Shown here piece after piece: positions 1-11,064 of a DNA stretch of 64,000 bases (positions are counted from its first letter, which is position 1; each line of letters starts with the position of its first letter). Origin of the DNA: Fragum whitleyi (Eukaryota; Mollusca; Bivalvia; Cardiida; Cardiidae); contig OX411545.1 of assembly GCA_948146395.1 (NCBI GenBank), positions 25,127,526 through 25,191,525 of the forward strand. The letters run 5' to 3'. Position numbers and translations under genes: made by a program. The notes under the pieces are model-generated. The model had not been told where the DNA came from, did not search any database, and worked only from the letters and a program-made list of their open reading frames with translations.

Positions 1-259
1 ATTTGTTTACATTGAGTAATGAAACCATTTTTTCAGCAAATAAAAATGCAAGAACATCGATGAAAAACACTAATATCAAATTATTTGCAAATGACTCGTT
101 AAATAGATCGTTATTTCACAACCAGCAACAAGATCAAACGTAAATCGGTAATATCAGTAGGAAAATCGAATGTACAACTAGAAATTGACGAATGTGTTTT
201 TGTTTTCAACTACTACACTTCTGAAAGGTTGCAGTCTATTTTTTTTATCTCTGATAAAT

Positions 260-545
260 TACAGTTACATAACGGAACATCGTGAAATCGACATGGTGAA
301 ATACTTCGAAATTATATTGGAATGAATTGAATGGGTGCAATTAGCGAGTTTTGAATGAAGTTTAGGGAGGCAATATGAATTCGATTATTTCGGCGAATTA
401 GACGAAATATGTAGTTAGAGATTTTTGTTACCTCCCTCTACGAATATCTACGTACTTTTCCATAAATGTGTCTCCATGGACAAATTAAATGCCTTAAAAT
501 CGACGTCGACCAATGAATGGAATGTCCATTGTTTCATTTAGTCAC
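260..545 (+). mobile_element. PAL-A foldback element, decayed copy
   Basis: The left end reads ACATCGTGAAATCGACATGG, followed by the family's GGAATGAATTGAATG arm. A core with TCGATTATTTCGGCGAA and its near complement sits between GGGAGGCAAT and TTACCTCCC. The right arm is strongly diverged and has no recognisable right TIR. Confidence 0.65.
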
Positions 546-639
546 TCCATTTCATTGCACTATTTTATTATTTGATACTTATTTCAAAACGCCTGGTTAG
601 CCCGAAAAGATACATAACCAGGAACTTTGATTTTTTAAA

Positions 640-797
640 AGGATGTTATGAAATATAATATCATCGATATTGATTTGCCCCCCCCCCCCCTCTAGTTCAA
701 TTCAAAACTCGATCCTACCACGAACCCAATACCATTCCGAAATCATTCCAAAATCGATCACCTTGTCAGTTTCACAATGGTTTTAACTATATCCATT
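640..797 (-). mobile_element. PAL-A half element (reverse)
   Basis: It runs from a core remnant through a 12-base C run (the position of the usual ACCTCCC), the arm AACTCGATCC...CATTCC and the end TTGTCAGTTTCACAATGGTT. Only one half of the element is present. Confidence 0.6.
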
Positions 798-953
798 ACA
801 TAGATCCTTATTGCAGTATGAGACAAGACCGTCCGATCTCACGTAACATCCTGACTGGTGATAATATTGACTGCAGTATCGAGTGGTGATTCCATCTGTA
901 AAAAAGTCACAAGATCGATATTACATTGATACGTTTTGAAATTCATCTGGACA

Positions 954-1250
954 AAGCCGCCATCATAGCGCAGATCGCAGCGCGTCGGACTGTCTTTCTA
1001 GAGGCCCTGTCTTTCTAGAGTTAACAACTCGATCCCCGACGGTGGCACTCATTCTTTCCGACTATTTGTCTCTAACCAATGGGTCGATAAATCGTAGACC
1101 TATGTGAGAGCCGCTGGAGGCTAGAAAAAGGATGTAATGGTAGTCATGGTGTGAGAAATACCAGGAATCCATTGATAGGTGCTCCAGCCGCCGCGATATA
1201 TCTGAAAGCGGCGTAAAACCCAATTCAAACAAATCCTCTGGACAAGCCGA
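954..1250 (+). mobile_element. tRNA-derived SINE (family S), rearranged
   Basis: The head GCCGCCATCATAGCGCAG is tRNA-like (A-box region). The segment TGTCTTTCTAGAG is repeated in tandem and the B box reads CTCGATCCCC. The body CACTCATTCTTTCCGACTATTTG and the tail GAAAGCGGCGTAAAACCC match the five other S copies in the window. Confidence 0.75.
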
Positions 1251-1295
1251 TCTTAACTGAGTCTTGGATAAAGAGGTTACTAGGCGAGCCTTGAT

Positions 1296-1319
1296 AAAGA
1301 AAGAAAGAAAGAAAGAAAG

Positions 1320-1398
<79 letters not shown>

Positions 1399-1423
1399 AA
1401 TCTAAAACACTAGCTTGTCAAAA

Positions 1424-1471
<48 letters not shown>
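1296..1471 (+). repeat. (GAAA)n microsatellite, two blocks
   Basis: Pure GAAA repeats run 1296-1400 and 1421-1471, separated by about 20 unrelated bases. The plus strand is all purine. Confidence 0.97.
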
Positions 1472-1502
1472 AACAAATCTTCTTTCACACTTTAACGCGG
1501 CG

Positions 1503-1587
1503 AATAAGGCAATGTCAACACGGTATTTCTTTGGTACAGAGATTGACTCCCTGTACCAATGAAATACCGTGTTGACATTGGCTTATT
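1503..1587. repeat. 85 bp hairpin (miniature foldback or pre-miRNA-like)
   Basis: The arm AATAAGGCAATGTCAACACG continues to GGTACAG, then an 11-base loop, then an almost perfect complement ending in GTGTTGACATTGGCTTATT. The stem is about 37 bp with only isolated mismatches. No second copy was noticed in the window. It could be a very short MITE or a small-RNA hairpin; nothing in the sequence decides between them. Confidence 0.7.
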
Positions 1588-2035
1588 TGACCCCAAGATG
1601 ACGTCATTCAAACAGTAATCTTACATATTGGCAAGCCAAGTATATCTCTGGTGATTTTCGCATTATAATACATTGTTTCATATATTTAAAACAAGAGAAT
1701 ATTACAGTCCGATGTAGGATAACATATACTACTTTTTTCCAATACCACGATGCTACTTTCTATGTTATTATCAACCATCAGTTTATTACAATTTCACACT
1801 AGTGTTTTTATAGCTTACATTGATCAAGGTCCTAGACATTTCATTTTATTTCCAGAGTGAATACATGTACTTTAAACAGAATATACAAAAAATGGGTGTA
1901 AACTTACATTCTGATGTAAATTTCACGCATGTTCCATCACAGGGTACCAGCAACCAAAGAGATTGTGCCGATTTACTTAGAAAACAGTGTAGAGTAGCGT
2001 TACCTGAATATTAATACGATACTAATGCTTAATTT
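1588..2035. other. No identified feature
   Basis: AT-rich sequence with only a 64-codon open frame without a recognisable domain. Confidence 0.5.
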
Positions 2036-2180
2036 AAGAACATCGTGAAATTGACTCTCATTCCGATCAAAACCGTTCTAGATTGCTCAACCAGCGCTCC
2101 ATTTATTCATTCACACCACTCACTCTTACCATTCAAAAACGCCCCAAAATCACTGAAAATGACAAGATCAAGAACTACAT

Positions 2181-2217
<37 letters not shown>

Positions 2218-2497
2218 GTAGAAAAATCAGCGATTTCAGTAATCTTATTTAATTTTGTAAGCTTATTTCGCGTTCGTGAAGACATAGAAAGCTATACAAA
2301 GATTCTATTTGCAAGTTTTATTGCAAGGGAGATAATAGATATCGCTGATTTCGTTCCCCTTGAATAAAACTATCGATATTGGATTGCCTCCCTTTAATTT
2401 CGCCCAAAACTCGCTCCACACACTCATTCGATTTCATTCCTAAATCATTCCATAATCATACATTTTGTCAATTTCAAGATGTTCTTAACTTTGAACA
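2036..2497 (-). mobile_element. PAL-A element, full length with poly(A) tract
   Basis: It starts near AAGAACATCGTGAAATTGAC and ends with GTCAATTTCAAGATGTTCTT. The core at about 2330-2392 is flanked by GGGAGATAAT and GCCTCCC. A run of about 33 A residues (2182-2214) has grown inside the long arm. A 94-codon open frame across it is a translation of the repeat, not a gene. Confidence 0.8.
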
Positions 2498-2787
2498 TGG
2501 GGCTAAATTTACTTTTTGTTGTGCAAACAGACGTTTTGTAAACGATTTCCTAATTATTTCGAACGGAAGTGTTTAGAGCTCAAACTCTGCTCGTTATATG
2601 CAATATATCCCTGTACAGTCGAAATACCGGTTTACCAACACAAGACGAAGTAAATTTTACGATGATATGCGTACAAACTTTTGATGTGTTTTGTAAGGTT
2701 GAAACATATCCCGATCTAAATGGCGACTTTCAATAGCCGTTATACATGTAGATGACGTAGATTGCCACCCCTTATTTATTACCCATA

Positions 2788-3157
2788 ATTAATGCCCTGG
2801 CAGAGCGGAGCCTATGTAACCGGTCGTTGCACTTAAGGTTAAAGGAAATCAGCTTTTATCTTAAATAGCCTACTTCCAAAGAGAGTCGACATAAATAACT
2901 CGAGACATTAAATCGTGGATTGGTAACCAAATACTCGTAACTTAAGCTTAATCAAGCTGAAGTTACGAGGCATTGGTAACCAAACGATGAAATGTGTTCA
3001 CTCTCTCAAGAGACGTGAATCCTTTAGGTTTTAGGATACAGTTATTTTCACGCGTTAACGATGATTGCCGACTAAAATTTGAAAGAACCAAAATTATTGA
3101 AAAGTAAACTCGCGAAATTACGTCCCAGTTTATCCCCCGCCCTGCCAGTTCATTAAT
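2788..3157. mobile_element. MITE family K, copy 1
   Basis: The ends are inverted repeats: ATTAATGCCCTGGCAGAGCGG on the left, and on the right CGCCCTGCCAGTTCATTAAT, whose complement is similar. A second copy lies at 6296-6642. The centre is palindromic (CTCGTAACTTAAGCTTAATC against AAGCTGAAGTTACGAGG). It has no coding capacity. Confidence 0.8.
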
Positions 3158-3463
3158 TACGCAGAATAACAATCTAAGATAAACACAAACTGATTATTTT
3201 TTAAATAAAATTCGGTCGAAATTGATAATTAGACGCAAAATGGCGATATTTCCCCCCCTTTAATAAAATCTTCGCTTTTTCTGATTTTGTGTTTTCACAT
3301 ATCAGACGATTAATACATCAAACTTTTTAATTTTAAACGACATAACTATAGCGCAATATTTAAAATATTGACGAGATGCCAACCACACTCTGATTTGAGC
3401 CTTTGAGTGGTATTTTCAACAAGTTCACACACGTGAATGATGGCAAGACATTGGTCAACTTGT

Positions 3464-3590
3464 CCTGCGTTCAGGATGACAAAACGTTGCAAAGAGTTTG
3501 CCAATTATACCCCGCTTTGCACGTAGGCGTACGTGCAAAGCGGGGAATAATCGGAAAACTGTTTGCACCGTTTGGTGATCCTGAACGCAT
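3464..3590. mobile_element. PAL-B foldback element
   Basis: The ends are CCTGCGTTCAGGATGACAAA and ATCCTGAACGCA. The arms (GCAAAGAGTTTGCCAATTAT / ATAATCGGAAAACTGTTTGC) pair around the centre CCCCGCTTTGCACGTAGGCG...CGTGCAAAGCGGGG, so nearly the whole 127 bp can form one hairpin. Confidence 0.85.
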
Positions 3591-3645
3591 GGCTGGATAG
3601 CCACGCAATGCATCGAAAATATTTTAATAGAGTGATCAGACACAG

Positions 3646-3869
3646 TGGGCCAACTTATTTCACACCCGGCCGGGGCCCGTTTTTGTTGTTTTTTCAGCTT
3701 GAATCCAGCCCTGCGTTCAGGATGACAAACCGGGTCAAGTCGTATCCCGCTTTACCCATACACTTACGTGTAAAGCAGGGTATAATTTGAAAACTGTTTG
3801 CAACTTTTTTCAGCCTGAACGCAGGGCAACAACAACGGGCCCCGATAGGGCGTGAAATAAGTTGGCCCA
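3646..3869. mobile_element. PAL-B variant with extended inverted ends
   Basis: A PAL-B hairpin (3709-3826) is framed by a further inverted pair: TGGGCCAACTTATTTCACAC plus GGGGCCCGTTTTTGTTG on the left, and CAACAACAACGGGCCCCG plus GTGAAATAAGTTGGCCCA on the right. A related copy lies at 26450-26830. Confidence 0.8.
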
Positions 3870-4373
3870 GTGAGCCAGAAGCTCCATGTATCTTCTAAAT
3901 GTGCAGTAAAGGCTCTGATCAGACTGTGCGGATATACAGGCTGGTCCGAGTCTAATCTCTGCATACGCGTACCATTGTTGGAAATATAACGTACAAGCTC
4001 ATTCTGCACAGTACTCACCCGAATAAAATAGGAGGAAGGAAATCAGAACTATATCATAAAACTGCGACCTCCCCATTTCGGTTTAGTCCTAAGAAGTCAA
4101 ATGCAAAATGTGGAAATTGTGTAAGATACAGTGAATTATATCATTTGAAGAATTTTATATAACATCTTTTAGAATGTACTATAAGAAGTTTTGTTTGAAC
4201 TTATAGAACCCTCTCAAGCCTGAATATCAAGAGTATCAAATTAGACTCAAGCATTACATGTACACGTGTACTTCATATGCCTGTCAATTTCAGCTAAGAC
4301 CTGTTTATTTCATTTCATAATCGATTTTACTTTAAAATAATTAATTCAAGATAAAGGTTTGTATGCTCACTTG

Positions 4374-4556
4374 AGCCGCCATCATAGCGCAGTCGGTAGC
4401 GCGTCGGACTGTCAATCTAGAGGTCCCGGGTTCGATCACCAATGGCGGCACTCATCCTTTCCGACTATTTGTGTACCACCAATGGGTTGAAAGGTGCTCT
4501 AGCCGCCGCAATGTAACTAAAAGGTTGTTGAAAGCGGCGTAATATCCGTTCAAACA
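4374..4556 (+). mobile_element. SINE family S, short copy
   Basis: The tRNA-like head is intact: CATAGCGCAGTCGGTAGCGC (A box) and GTCCCGGGTTCGATCACC (B box). The body is internally deleted and the tail is GAAAGCGGCGTAATATCCGTT. This is the best-preserved promoter region of the family here. It is not a tRNA gene, because the acceptor stem does not close as a tRNA and the sequence continues into the SINE body. Confidence 0.85.
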
Positions 4557-5353
4557 AGCACGATTTATATGTTAACGAATAAATATATTTTGAGTGAATA
4601 AATAAGCCTTATTTGTGAAACTTTAATATTTTTTGTTATCAAAATGATAATTTATGACTTATTTACGATATTCTTAATGGTATATAAAAAAAATCCAAGG
4701 ACAGTTCTGTTAGATCCGCATACCGTTTCAAAAACTTCGCGTACTTTCAATTTGCATTAGCTTTCCTTCAATCTTATTGTTATCTAACATTTTTTATCGA
4801 GTCCGTGTCATTCCATTTACTCATCATTACATAAGATGGACGATCAAACCAGAAAGTCTCATTAAATACATAAATAAAAGTACAAGTACATCGCAGAGAT
4901 TAATTAAAGTAAATTTTGCAATAAGGCCATTTCACTCAAATACAAGAGTGCTTTAAAGCTGCACTGAGAGGATCTTTTAAATAGACGCATAAATAAGGGT
5001 CTGGATATCAAGTCAGTAAATAAAGCCAAAGATCTTGAATTAGCACCTTGAGTCTTCGTTTGATGATGGTACAAAAGCTTTTAACATAAGATATCCATTT
5101 GAGACAAAAGTCAACCGTTGTGGCGTACATCACGAAAATTGTCTTTTTTTGCGGTAGTTGGGGGGTTGGGTCGGAAGTGATTTGTCTTTGTGTTTGTTTG
5201 TTTTGGGGGTAAGGGGTGGGGTAGCGATTGGGTTTTTCTTTCAGCAAAAACACTGAGGCTGGAGCGCCTTCTCGCCACGACATCCTTTCCGGACCCGACA
5301 CAATTTGTCCTACATACTTGACAAATATAACCACATTAGTAGGATACGGGTGT
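4557..5353. other. No identified feature
   Basis: AT-rich sequence. A 108-codon open frame (5008-5334, minus) covers a G-rich stretch on the plus strand and shows no family signature. Confidence 0.5.
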
Positions 5354-5784
5354 TACAGATAGTAACATCGTGAAATAGACATTCAAGCATATCAAAACCA
5401 TTCTAAATCGCTAATTCAGCGCTGCATTCATTCATTCTAAACCCCTCACTAAAACCACTCAAATTCGCTAAAAAATGATAAGATCAGCAGCTACATTCAA
5501 AATGAATATGAATAGAAAAAACGCAATTTCACCGACATATTTGAAATTGTAAGCGTCTGTTTGGTTCTTGAAGAAGTAAGAAGCAACTTATAGAACTTGT
5601 CTGCATATTTTATTTATGAGGTGTAATAGATATCGCTAATTTTATTCATCCTGAACAAAATTAGCTGTATTGGATTACCTCCCTTTAATTTCACTTAAAA
5701 CTCACTCATCACACTCATTCAAATTTATTCCAAAATAATAACCAACTCATTCACCTTGTCAATTTCACGATGTTCTTAAGTGTA
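5354..5784 (-). mobile_element. PAL-A element, full length
   Basis: Ends are TACAGATAGTAACATCGTGA and TCACGATGTTCTTAAGTGTA. The core TCGCTAATTTTATTCATCC / TGAACAAAATTAGC is flanked by AGGTGTAAT and ATTACCTCCC. Length is 431 bp, like the other complete copies. Confidence 0.9.
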
Positions 5785-6295
5785 CCAATACTCAAAATTG
5801 ATTTCATTGAGGGATGGAACAAAGTTCTTCACCCGATTAAATTGCATAAATCTTGATAAACAATCTTAAAATAATTTCTTGTGGAGTTTACAGATAACGC
5901 TATACATTTACATGTAAAGTTTTGGGGTACTTATTTCAATAAAAAGGGCAATTTCAATTGAAGTAAGTGAGTGGGGAGTTATTTTCGCCAATGTTTCCTG
6001 TTGTATATTACTAAACGGAAATCATTTAGTCCCACATTTAAATTGATCATATGATTTTTATTTAATTATATCGTTAATCAAATCAAAGAGACCGATATGT
6101 GCACATCCAGCTTTATCACGGAAGCAAAAATGCAAATTAACTCGCAAAAATGGAATGTTTGAAGGAAAATTAGATTTTAATGATGCAATAGAAATCGAGC
6201 AGAGCAAATTAGTCGTCTCATCAATTTTCTTGGGAAGAATATTTAAAAGCTCATGATTCACCTGAGCTGTTATAATTCATGGTGTATTGTCCATG
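5785..6295. other. No identified feature
   Basis: AT-rich unique-looking sequence; only a short unremarkable open frame on the minus strand. Confidence 0.5.
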
Positions 6296-6642
6296 ATTAA
6301 TGCCCTGGCAGGGCGGAGCCTAAGTAACGGGTCGTTGCACTTAAGGATAAAGGAAATCAAATGTTACCTAAAATAACCTACTTCTAATGAGAGTCGACAT
6401 AAATAACTCGAGACATTTAATCGTAGATTGGTAACCAAATCCTCGTAACTTCAGCTTAATCAAGCTGAAGTTACGAGGCCTTGGTACCCAAACGATGAAA
6501 TGTGTTCACTCTCTCAAAGCACGTGAATCCTTTAGGTTAATTACAGTTATTTGCATGCGTTAACAATAAAGAGTCCAACGTTTTGAAAAGTAAACTCGCC
6601 AAATTACGTCACGGCTAAGCCCCGCCCTACCAGTTGATTAAT
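6296..6642. mobile_element. MITE family K, copy 2
   Basis: It is collinear with 2788-3157, with the TIR ATTAATGCCCTGGCAGGGCGG and the complementary right end CCCGCCCTACCAGTTGATTAAT (trim varies). The centre CTCGTAACTTCAGCTTAATC / AAGCTGAAGTTACGAGG is a cleaner palindrome than in copy 1. Confidence 0.85.
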
Positions 6643-6660
6643 AACGCAGAATAATACAGT

Positions 6661-6767
6661 TGGTAACTATTTGAAATTGACATTCATCTCGATCGGAGCC
6701 ATTCCAAATCAGTCCCTCAGCTCTTCAATCATTTATTCCTAACACTCACTCCAACCATTCATGTGGT
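6661..6767 (-). mobile_element. PAL-A fragment
   Basis: Only the long-arm end is present: GGTAACTATTTGAAATTGAC, then CTCGATCGGAGCCATTCCAAATC and ACACTCACTCCAACCATTCA. It is cut off at the tRNA-like sequence that follows. Confidence 0.65.
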
Positions 6768-6771
6768 GTGC

Positions 6772-6842
6772 GTGATCTAGAAGTAGACCGTCGGCCTCTT
6801 GACCCAAAGGTCCTGAGTTCGATTCCCGGAAGCGGCTATTTT
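6772..6842 (+). mobile_element. tRNA-like sequence, probable SINE head
   Basis: GTGATCTAGAAGTAGACCG resembles an A-box and D-arm region, and GGTCCTGAGTTCGATTCCCGG contains a B box. The acceptor ends do not pair well, so this reads as a retroposed tRNA-like head and not a working tRNA. Confidence 0.45.
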
Positions 6843-7060
6843 GATTTGGCATGCTAAGACATTAACTTCTACTAATAGACCATTCCGCGAATTCTTATGA
6901 ACGGAAACTACCTTTCAAAATTGTAATGTACAACATTCATTACAAAGTGGTTTTAGCATTTGTCGATTCGTGTTACATAATGAAGATTAAGATTCTACAT
7001 GTATATATATAGATGAGAAGTCAACGACACATTTAAACAATATTTGAAGACTACATATTA

Positions 7061-8073
7061 TACGAGGGTGGATCAAAAATTACGTAGACTAGCGTTGCAG
7101 AAATTTTGGTTTCACAGACTTTGAAGAGAAAAGTATATTGTTATTAAATTGAGGCATTTTTCTTTTTGTCGTGTAAATTTGGATGAAATCCAAATAGTTG
7201 GTCACCTATAGCAACCATTCTAAAACATGTAGTCATTTGGTACCGGCGTACGGTAACGACGTCAATATGACGCTACGGTATTGATAAGAATCGTCCGGAA
7301 AGTCAGCACTTTTCAAAATACTCAACTCAACAATAAACACGATTTCTGCATCGCTTATCCATTGGACAAGTACTATTTTCATATTCATCTGATCCAAAAC
7401 GATGAATTTAAATGTGTAATGTGTCTAAACGATTCTGAACTGATGTTGTTCTGTGACAATTACAGTTTAACGCCGAGGAGACGTTTTCAATTCTCCGAGT
7501 GTCATCCTTAAGAAACACTCTCCATTCTTAAACAAACCTTTTAAACCATTTAAAAAGAAGGTATCTGCTTACATTTGAAGACATTTTAGCATATTTTATC
7601 ATTTATACCTCTCGATTAGGTTTTCCATAGGTCCAGTAGAACTTTATTATAGTCTGGTTGACTCTGGCTGCGCCGGTGCCGTCGTTTCGAAGTTCAAAAA
7701 ATTGACGCGTGTCCTTAGTTTACTTACTTTAAATTCGAAAAAAGCGAATGGATTATGCTTAAATTTTGAATATCCTAACTCATGACGTCAATACGTAATC
7801 AGGCGAAGATTGGAAGTTTTTGGTCCAAATTAAGGGGACATTTACAGGTAGTAACACTAGGAAGTAACGTTACAAAATGAGTTGCGCCGGTAACACCTAC
7901 CCAGGTATATCAAAAGTTGGATCTTTTACGCCAGAGTCATAGCAGACTCTTGTAAATTTGATATTTTATCAACATTAAATGATTTGAGACGTGTACAAAA
8001 TTTCACTGATTTCCGTCGGGAAATACCATAGTTATAGTAAAAGTCCACGTATTTTTTGATCCACCCTCGTATA
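7061..8073. mobile_element. Mariner-type TIR element without recognisable transposase
   Basis: The left end TACGAGGGTGGATCAAAAAT and the right end ATTTTTTGATCCACCCTCGTA form an imperfect TIR of about 31 bp (continuing ACGTAGACT / AGTCCACGT), with TA at both borders. Ends of the form CGAGGGnGGnTCAAAAA are typical of mariner elements (established). The 1 kb interior has one 76-codon open frame (7281-7511) in which I see no transposase motif, so it is probably non-autonomous. Confidence 0.8.
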
Positions 8074-8335
8074 AGAAAGAGTTACGTAAACATTCTAGGA
8101 TTATGAACATTTTTGTTGGTAGTTTGTTTGCGGTTCCGTGTATCAATGATAAGCGTTTGGAAAGTAATCCCCTGATTTAGTTTTGTAAACTGACAAACAA
8201 ATTAGTTCCTGAAGAAATACAAATTTTCATGACACTCTCTTTACTTTGATATGAATTTTTTTTCGACTTCATGTAGGTATTAACGGAAAACATAATCGAA
8301 CTACGTCATTAAACAACTAAACGTTGATAGTGTGT

Positions 8336-8773
8336 TACAGTAGATAGCATCGTGGAATTGACAAGATGAAAGATTTTGGAATGATTTTGGAATGAAATTG
8401 AATGAATGTGATGATCGAGCTTTGAATGATTTTCAGGGGAGGTAAAACATAATCGATAATTTCGTCCCATTGGACGACATAGGTGATAATATTTTACCTC
8501 CCTTTTATAAAATTTAAGTAATTTTCTGATTTTGTGTCTTCACTGACATATAAGACGCTTTGAAAACAAGCCAATATAGTCGTGCAATATTTTATCGATT
8601 TGATGGAAATATTGATCTTTTTGAACGATTTAGAGGAGTGATCAACAATCTCGGAGCGTTTTTTGGTTGATTTAGTGAGTAGTTTGAATGAATGATTTTA
8701 GCACTGAACGAATGATTTTGAATGGCTTAGATCGGAATGATTGTCAATTTCACAATTTGATTAACTTTATGTA
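8336..8773 (+). mobile_element. PAL-A element, full length, second core subtype
   Basis: It begins TACAGTAGATAGCATCGTGG and ends GTCAATTTCACAATTTGATT. The core is of the ATCGATAATTTCGTCC / GGACGACATAGG subtype between GGGGAGGTAAAA and TTTTACCTCCC. Confidence 0.88.
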
Positions 8774-9408
8774 TTTAGTTTCACACCCCAATGATTCCAA
8801 AATATACCTTCATCACTTCTCAAATACAAAACATAAAAATCGGTGAATGTGACACCTCCAGGTTTTGTTTTTGTTAAAATAATTTACGAACACGGGAAGA
8901 ATAATTGATGCTATGGGGTAATGAACTTCCGAACACAGACGCAATAAATCTCAATTAAATTTTACGATAAAATTCTAAATTTCGGTGCATGTATTTGTCT
9001 GATACAATTTAACTTCACGACAAAAGAGTCTTTGGAAAATCCAATCAATTACATATTTCTGAATGCTTACAGAGTTTGTGCTTCATTCTAGGAATAAAGT
9101 TCACTGTCAATTGTTTTATAATCCAATTTTTGTCATACAGACATACAGACATACAGTCACTTCATATACACAGAGAAAGAGTTCTTTGAATTCAGGGTTG
9201 CTGGTGATACCAATTTACAGTTTGGTATTATTCTAATGTAAGGTGTCAATATTATGGAGCCGTATCCTTTGACAAAATTTCATTATTTTTTCATAAAATT
9301 ATGCTTCAGAATGTAAGTAAACGGAGTTTGAAAATGTAGAGTGTCATTTAGAAAAGAATAGATAAAGGTTTGATGCCCAACTTTTTTGTCCAGTATATTA
9401 CATCGGTA
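8774..9408. other. No identified feature
   Basis: AT-rich; a short CAGACATA triplication near 9138-9155 is the only local structure seen. Confidence 0.5.
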
Positions 9409-9500
9409 AGGTCGTATGTTTGACTATAAAACTGTCAGACAAACCGCTCATTTCTCTTGGTTCAAGACGATTTCTTAGGAACAAATCATTGCTTGTCAGA
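9409..9500 (+). repeat. Dispersed direct repeat, copy 1 of 2
   Basis: The stretch starting GGTCGTATGTTTGACTATAA and including GGTTCAAGACGATTTCTTAG recurs at 10552-10643 with about ten substitutions. Nature unknown. Confidence 0.75.
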
Positions 9501-9517
9501 TATGGTCTTACACAGAT

Positions 9518-9682
9518 TTAAGGTACTTGAACCCTGATAGCTCCGCAACATTTGGGCAATCATCAACTTTCAAAATGTTAACTGAGGTTTCCTAATGAAA
9601 ATTATAAGGAAACCTCGGTTAACACTGTTAAAGTTCATTACTTCCGAAACGTTGCGGAACTATAGCGGGTCCACTACCTTAA
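9518..9682. mobile_element. PAL-E foldback element
   Basis: The centre is GTTAACTGAGGTTTCCTAAT against TAAGGAAACCTCGGTTAAC. The outer arms are CCCTGATAGCTCCGCAACAT / GTTGCGGAACTATAGCGGGT, and the ends TTAAGGTA / TACCTTAA are complementary. Four further copies lie at 29974, 36049, 39620 and 62641. Confidence 0.85.
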
Positions 9683-9752
9683 ACAATGACATGCAATTAG
9701 CATCGGTCAATGGCGGTCATAGACATATTCTTTTAACATAAGGTGGAATGTC

Positions 9753-9885
9753 CGCTTTCGCTGAACAAAATTGGCGATATCCTTTTACCTGCCTTTGATA
9801 ATTATCAACATTTGTTCATCATACTCGTTCCAATTCATTCAAAATTCATTCCACAATCAACTACGTGTATCTTATAAATTTTACG
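9753..9885 (-). mobile_element. PAL-A half element
   Basis: It runs from core remnant (GAACAAAATTGGCGATAT) through TTACCTGCC and CATCATACTCGTTCCAATTC to AATCAACTACGTGTATC. The terminal TIR is poorly kept. Confidence 0.55.
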
Positions 9886-9950
9886 AGGCTCTAAGCGCTA
9901 TCGGAAGTAAAGCAGCATTCTCAAATAGTTCTATATTGTTAAGACTCTCT

Positions 9951-10121
9951 ATTACAGTTAATAACATCGTGAAATCTTCAAGATGAATGATTTTGGAATT
10001 AAATTGAATGAGAGTGGTGAGCGAGGATTTTTTTGTATTAAGGGGGAAAACACTATCGATAATTTCGTCCAATTGGACGAAATAAGCGATAATTGTTTAC
10101 CTCCTTTTTTAAAAAAAAATA
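9951..10121 (+). mobile_element. PAL-A left half, interrupted by MITE M
   Basis: TTACAGTTAATAACATCGTG leads into the arm and an excellent core palindrome, CGATAATTTCGTCC / GGACGAAATAAGCG, ending TTTACCTCC. At 10122 another TIR element begins. TTGTCAATTCCTCACTGTGA just past it (10419-10447) may be the remnant of the missing right end. Confidence 0.75.
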
Positions 10122-10386
10122 TACTAGGACGAAAAAGAAACGCCGGGTAACCTATAAAGATTATTTTAAGGATGAATTGTATTATTGGATTATTATATTC
10201 ATTTTTGTATGAAATGTCATCTGATTATATGAAAAAATACCCCCTTTTAACAATACCCCTTCTAGTTTTGCGTAACTCGGTCGGACAGATCAGTATCTTG
10301 TGTGTCCTCCATGCGCGGCTATGGCAGCCCTGATTCGTCTTATTTGCATATTTTATCTGTCCCGGCGTTTCTTTTTCGTCCTAGTA
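10122..10386. mobile_element. MITE M with perfect 26 bp TIRs
   Basis: The left end TACTAGGACGAAAAAGAAAC continues GCCGGG, and the right end CCCGGCGTTTCTTTTTCGTCCTAGTA is its exact complement. TA at both borders suggests the Tc1/mariner superfamily. The 265 bp has no coding capacity. The perfect TIRs suggest a recent insertion. Confidence 0.88.
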
Positions 10387-10551
10387 TCTATGTCCTTTTC
10401 TCTCTTTTTCAGAACTATTGTCAATTCCTCACTGTGATTAACCGTACAATCTTATTGCGACAATATATCAACTCGTCTGAAAAATCTTGATTACTCTAGG
10501 AAATATATCATAACAACTCTATTGCTAGTATGATGATTGTATTTCATCAGA

Positions 10552-10643
10552 GAGGTCGTATGTCTGACTATAAAACTGTTAAACAAACCGTTCATTTGTC
10601 TCGGTTCAAGACTATTTCTTAGGAACACATTATTTCCTGTCAA
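10552..10643 (+). repeat. Dispersed direct repeat, copy 2 of 2
   Basis: Matches 9409-9500 (GTCTGACTATAAAACTGTTA, TTCATTTGTCTCGGTTCAAG). Confidence 0.75.
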
Positions 10644-10649
10644 ATTTTA

Positions 10650-11064
10650 AACCATTCTCATGCTAATCTCAAACGCCGAGTGAAAATCTTAAGCAGTCAG
10701 TATGTAATAAGGTCAGCCTGCACATCGCTGGAACCATTCAAACGCTCCGAAAAACAAAATCTTTAAATTCGATCAAAATGACTTACAACTTCAATCAAGT
10801 GGGACAAATCATTTCCTGGTTGTTTTGGCTGGCGTGGATTTGGATTTGATCGGCAAAAACACTCATTTCTATTAATGAGATATGGCGTAGAATTTGATTA
10901 AAGGGAGGTAATAAAATATCGCTTATTTCGTTCACTTGAACGGATTCAGCGATATATTACCCCTGTAACTCCATTCTAAACTTATTTATCACATTCATTC
11001 AATTTCTTTCAAAATTATACCAAAATTATTCACATGTCAATTCCACGATGTCCTTTAACGTACA
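10650..11064 (-). mobile_element. PAL-A element, diverged long arm
   Basis: The long arm (ACCATTCAAACGCTCCGAAA) is diverged. The core ATCGCTTATTTCGTTCA / TGAACGGATTCAGCGATAT is bounded by GGGAGGTAAT and ATTACCCC, and the right end is TGTCAATTCCACGATGTCCT. Confidence 0.75.

Noticed and set aside
4374..4445. Candidate tRNA gene
   Set aside because: A and B boxes are good, but the sequence continues into a SINE body shared by five other loci and no proper acceptor stem closes.
5008..5334. 108-codon minus-strand open frame
   Set aside because: No recognisable domain, no codon or splice support, lies over a G-rich biased stretch.
6772..6842. Candidate tRNA gene
   Set aside because: B box present but acceptor arms do not pair; treated as a tRNA-like retroposon head.
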